Below are positions 5,088 through 5,146 of a stretch of 5,146 bases of DNA, piece by piece; the stretch's first letter is position 1, and every line of letters begins with the position of its first letter. Source of the stretch: a candidate division WWE3 bacterium. Its GTDB lineage: Bacteria; Patescibacteriota; 4484-211; JAGQKX01. Both the position numbers and the translations under genes were made by a program. The stretch is from assembly GCA_020429905.1 (NCBI GenBank), contig JAGQKX010000054.1, positions 1 through 5,146 on the forward strand, given 5' to 3'. The notes beneath the pieces are model-generated. The model did not search any database. It was not told where the DNA came from and was given only the letters and a program-made list of their open reading frames with translations.

Positions 5088-5146
5088 ATGTGGATAAGTA
5101 GACTGCTAATGATACATTTAGGTCGCTCGCGGAAGAGACACCAGAG
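5088..5146 (+). CDS. possible start of a gene cut by the window edge (partial)
   Basis: ATG at 5088 is preceded by AAGGA at 5078-5082 with a 5-nt gap, the only well-placed Shine-Dalgarno in the window that is followed by an extended frame. The frame stays open for 19 codons to the right edge, giving a basic peptide beginning MWISRLLMIHLGRSRK. This is too short to recognise a family, and a frame this long can occur by chance. The start codon overlaps the DnaA box. Confidence 0.35.
   Translation, partial: MWISRLLMIHLGRSRKRHQ
5089..5097 (-). promoter_or_regulatory. consensus DnaA box
   Basis: TGTGGATAA at 5089-5097 is the exact reverse complement of the bacterial DnaA box TTATCCACA. In a window of this size an exact match is expected by chance only about 0.04 times over both strands. 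No second perfect box is visible nearby; the best others in the intergenic region have two mismatches. It could mark the edge of a replication origin, a DnaA-controlled promoter, or simply coincide with the start of a gene at 5088. Confidence 0.4.

Noticed and set aside
5110..5146. Possible tRNA or rRNA start at the right edge
   Set aside because: The GCGGAAG-like bases lack U8, D-arm and other invariant positions of a tRNA, and nothing matches the 5' end of an rRNA.

Overview
The window looks like a piece of a Candidate Phyla Radiation (Patescibacteria) genome. The reason is gene content. A long HerA/FtsK-type ATPase related to type IV secretion ATPases is followed by a coiled-coil/low-complexity protein whose core I recall as a recurrent CPR protein family, and then by a small polytopic membrane protein with no recognisable function. 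The three genes are tightly packed, none has a clear Shine-Dalgarno site, and all read with the standard code (TGG for Trp, TAA/TAG stops, no in-frame TGA). That gives no support for the UGA-recoded lineages. Phylum-level placement inside CPR cannot be made from this sequence.

Layout. Bases 1-76 may hold the last 24 codons of an upstream gene. Bases 77-140 are a short regulatory gap with a good sigma70-type promoter (TTGTCA, 17 bp, TACAAT), bracketed by a perfect 9-bp inverted repeat. Bases 141-2798 encode the 885-residue membrane-anchored ATPase. Bases 2782-3897 encode a 371-residue protein: coiled coil, disordered linker, beta-rich core, disordered Q/P tail and a conserved-looking acidic C-terminus. 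It overlaps the ATPase gene by 17 nt. Bases 3913-4704 encode a 263-residue protein with about nine membrane segments, starting 15 nt after the previous stop. Bases 4705-5087 show no convincing gene. They contain a very AT-rich patch, a run of adjacent inverted repeats that could fold as RNA, G-runs, a weak extended -10 promoter and small palindromes. At 5088 a start codon with a good Shine-Dalgarno opens a frame that leaves the window, and a perfect consensus DnaA box overlaps that start.

How the genes may work together. Overlap and spacing suggest one transcript from the promoter near 90-118. The ATPase is predicted to sit at the inner face of the membrane and couple ATP hydrolysis to movement of DNA or protein. 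The coiled-coil protein could be a soluble partner and the polytopic protein a membrane component. No pilin, VirB4/VirB6-like or relaxase gene is visible here, so calling this a secretion or DNA-uptake machine is inference. The unusual points are the operator-like inverted repeat around the promoter, a two-codon ORF in frame with the ATPase, a dnaX-type slippery heptamer at a domain boundary of the ATPase, and the structured, DnaA-box-containing intergenic region.
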